Shown piece after piece: positions 62,972-64,000 of a stretch of DNA of 64,000 nucleotides (position 1 is the first letter of the stretch; each line of letters starts with the position of its first letter). The stretch spans positions 1-64,000 of the forward strand of contig NZ_JAOTSB010000017.1 in assembly GCF_030247605.1 (NCBI RefSeq), given 5' to 3'. The notes under the pieces were generated by a model. It was not told the origin of the DNA and ran no database searches. It worked only from the letters and a program-made list of their open reading frames with translations. A program made the translations under genes and the position numbers. Source of the DNA: Acidaminobacter sp. (GTDB taxonomy: Bacteria > Bacillota > Clostridia > Peptostreptococcales > Acidaminobacteraceae).

Positions 62972-63517
62972 TTATACATCCCCAGGCTTCATCTGGTCGT
63001 CAGAGCCCTTGCGGATGACTTTGTATTCCCCGGTCTCGGTGTTAAGGTCATAAATACTGAAATTGGTGTCGATGTCAAAGCCTTCAAAGTGCTCCGCTAT
63101 ATTTATGGACGCCGATCCCTCCTCGCCGCTGACGATTCTGTGGAAGACATAGGGTGGCCAGACCAGCAGCGCGCCGCCCTCATAAACGAGTTCACCGTTT
63201 TTATAAACGGCATGAGGTGTTACCGTGAAGCTTTCGATTTTCCCGTGGGCCGGCGTAAAAATTTCAACGTGCCGCGTGCCGCTGAGAACTATCAGATTGT
63301 CTCCCTGACATGGGTGCATATACCATGGCCGCGCCACGTCCCCGACCGGTCCGGGAGAAACAGCGGCTTTTTCGTGAAGAACTCGGTCAATCGACCCGAT
63401 TTTCGAGTCAATGATGTCCAGCGGAAACAGGTCAAACACCACACCGGGGGTCTGCCTCAGGAGATTGAGTTTATAAATGCTGTATAATCCAGGAACTTTC
63501 TCGATTAAAGTGCTCAT
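62972..63517 (-). CDS. Cupin-like protein, unknown function
   Basis: A 181-residue soluble protein with a cupin-like beta pattern: WYMHPCQGDNLIVLSGTRHVEIFTPAHG (in parts) for the first motif and ALLVWPPYVFHRIVSGEEG for the second, with histidines placed to bind metal. It resembles sugar-isomerase-like or dTDP-sugar epimerase-like cupins in outline only. AAAGGAGG precedes the ATG. Monocistronic. Confidence 0.75.
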   Translation of the reverse strand: MSTLIEKVPGLYSIYKLNLLRQTPGVVFDLFPLDIIDSKIGSIDRVLHEKAAVSPGPVGDVARPWYMHPCQGDNLIVLSGTRHVEIFTPAHGKIESFTVTPHAVYKNGELVYEGGALLVWPPYVFHRIVSGEEGSASINIAEHFEGFDIDTNFSIYDLNTETGEYKVIRKGSDDQMKPGDV

Positions 63518-63632
63518 GTGTAGGCCTCCTTTGATTCGTGAGTAAGTAAGGATTTAAATCCTTTGAGACCATTCATACCCACAAGTGGCGCGGTGCAGGC
63601 AAGAATTTTTAAAAATCTCCTAGTGCATTTCT

Positions 63633-63642
63633 GCCGATGGTC
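63633..63642 (+). repeat. Single GCCGATGGTC motif
   Basis: Exact full-length copy (CTGCCGATGGTCA), unpaired. Confidence 0.85.
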
Positions 63643-63714
63643 ACCCAACGCCCCCCTCTCACCTGTTTAAAAATATGCATTTTGGGGAATAATTAACATG
63701 TGGAAACTCGGTGG

Positions 63715-63873
63715 AAACTTGGTGTCAGACACCAAGTTTCACCCCCTTTGGAAGAAAGAAACTCGGTGTCAGACACCAAGTTTCACCCCCTTTGGAAGAA
63801 AGAAACTCGGTGTCAGACACCAAGTTTCACCCCCTTTGGAAGAAAGAAACTCGGTGTCAGACACCAAGTTTCA
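63715..63873 (+). repeat. 44-bp tandem repeat, 4 units
   Basis: GTGTCAGACACCAAGTTTC occurs at 63722, 63766, 63810 and 63854, with identical spacers (ACCCCCTTTGGAAGAAAGAA plus ACTCG) giving a 44-base period. The core is the same GTGTCAGACACCAA as in the 24-bp family, but the spacer is 20 bases longer. Near-identity of units points to recent expansion. Confidence 0.92.
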
Positions 63874-63968
63874 TCCTTTAATGTGAATCACAAGAGAGGC
63901 AGAGGATGCATATGAATCATGGGTTGACAATTTGGCGTTTATAGATAAATTGGAGGTGGAAATTAATC

Positions 63969-64000
63969 ATGAAAAAGAGATTACTTACCGTTCTGATGAT
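63969..64000 (+). CDS. Start of an exported protein, cut by the window end
   Basis: GGAGGTGGAA lies eight to ten bases before an ATG that opens MKKRLLTVLM, the beginning of a signal peptide. The rest is outside the window. Confidence 0.6.
   Translation, partial: MKKRLLTVLM

Larger units (their letters stand above)
63518..63968. other. Intergenic region with motif and 44-bp repeats
   Basis: About 450 bases. It holds the promoter of the cupin gene (near 63540), a single GCCGATGGTC at 63633, a four-unit 44-bp tandem array, and TTGACA at 63924 as a candidate -35 element for the last gene. Confidence 0.65.

Overview
The window looks like a chromosome segment of an anaerobic Firmicute (class Clostridia) of roughly balanced base composition. 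The evidence is two [FeFe]-hydrogenase-type proteins, a hybrid cluster protein, a class III fructose-bisphosphatase, an accBCDA operon with a FapR-like operator, purine-rich AGGAGG ribosome binding sites, and a HesB-like gene read through an in-frame TGA as selenocysteine. A Fusibacter/Acidaminobacter-like relative is my guess, not something the sequence proves. There are no rRNA, tRNA, prophage or CRISPR loci.

Layout. 1-1.2 kb: small genes and a partial ORF. 1.2-5.7 kb: MFS transporter, GT4 glycosyltransferase, proA. 6.0-10.9 kb: a redox-sensing [FeFe]-hydrogenase locus (thioredoxin-like ferredoxin, PAS-linked HydS-type hydrogenase, SpoIIE phosphatase, second hydrogenase). 11.2-14.3 kb: PadR-FetA-FetB and a chromate-type transporter. 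14.6-25.8 kb: a catabolic-looking module of DUF169 protein, three-subunit molybdenum hydroxylase, BCCT betaine transporter and a MIO-less ammonia-lyase homologue that fits ergothionase, facing a large BTAD/AAA/TPR regulator. 26.2-28.4 kb: katG. 28.9-33.9 kb: a four-gene operon of membrane and secreted proteins with no clear function. 34-47.4 kb: brnQ, an amidohydrolase, an ABC exporter pair, a GGDEF-hemerythrin protein, EamA transporter, YjbQ, and a heterodimeric ABC exporter. 47.7-54.9 kb: the HesB selenoprotein and its cysteine paralogue, fbp, accBCDA. 55-59.4 kb: small exported or membrane proteins of unknown role. 59.7-64 kb: hcp, a GerMN lipoprotein, a cupin-like protein and the start of one more exported protein.

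The most striking feature lies between and inside the genes. A 10-mer, GCCGATGGTC (fuller form TGCCGATGGTCA), occurs at least 28 times exactly by my reading, against about 0.1 expected. Some copies are inverted pairs forming hairpins just 3' of genes; others are single, including ten inside coding sequences in different frames and orientations. This is how DNA uptake sequences of Neisseriaceae and Pasteurellaceae behave, and I know of no such system in Firmicutes. A second family consists of 24-bp tandem units with a 14-bp core (GTCCGCGTCACCAA / GTGTCAGTCACCAA / GTGTCAGGCACTCA), usually behind a header containing AAGCTCTGGCAC. A third, rarer family is an element around GCCTATTGACCC whose flanking arms pair. 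One copy of the second family has become the C-terminus of an ABC exporter.
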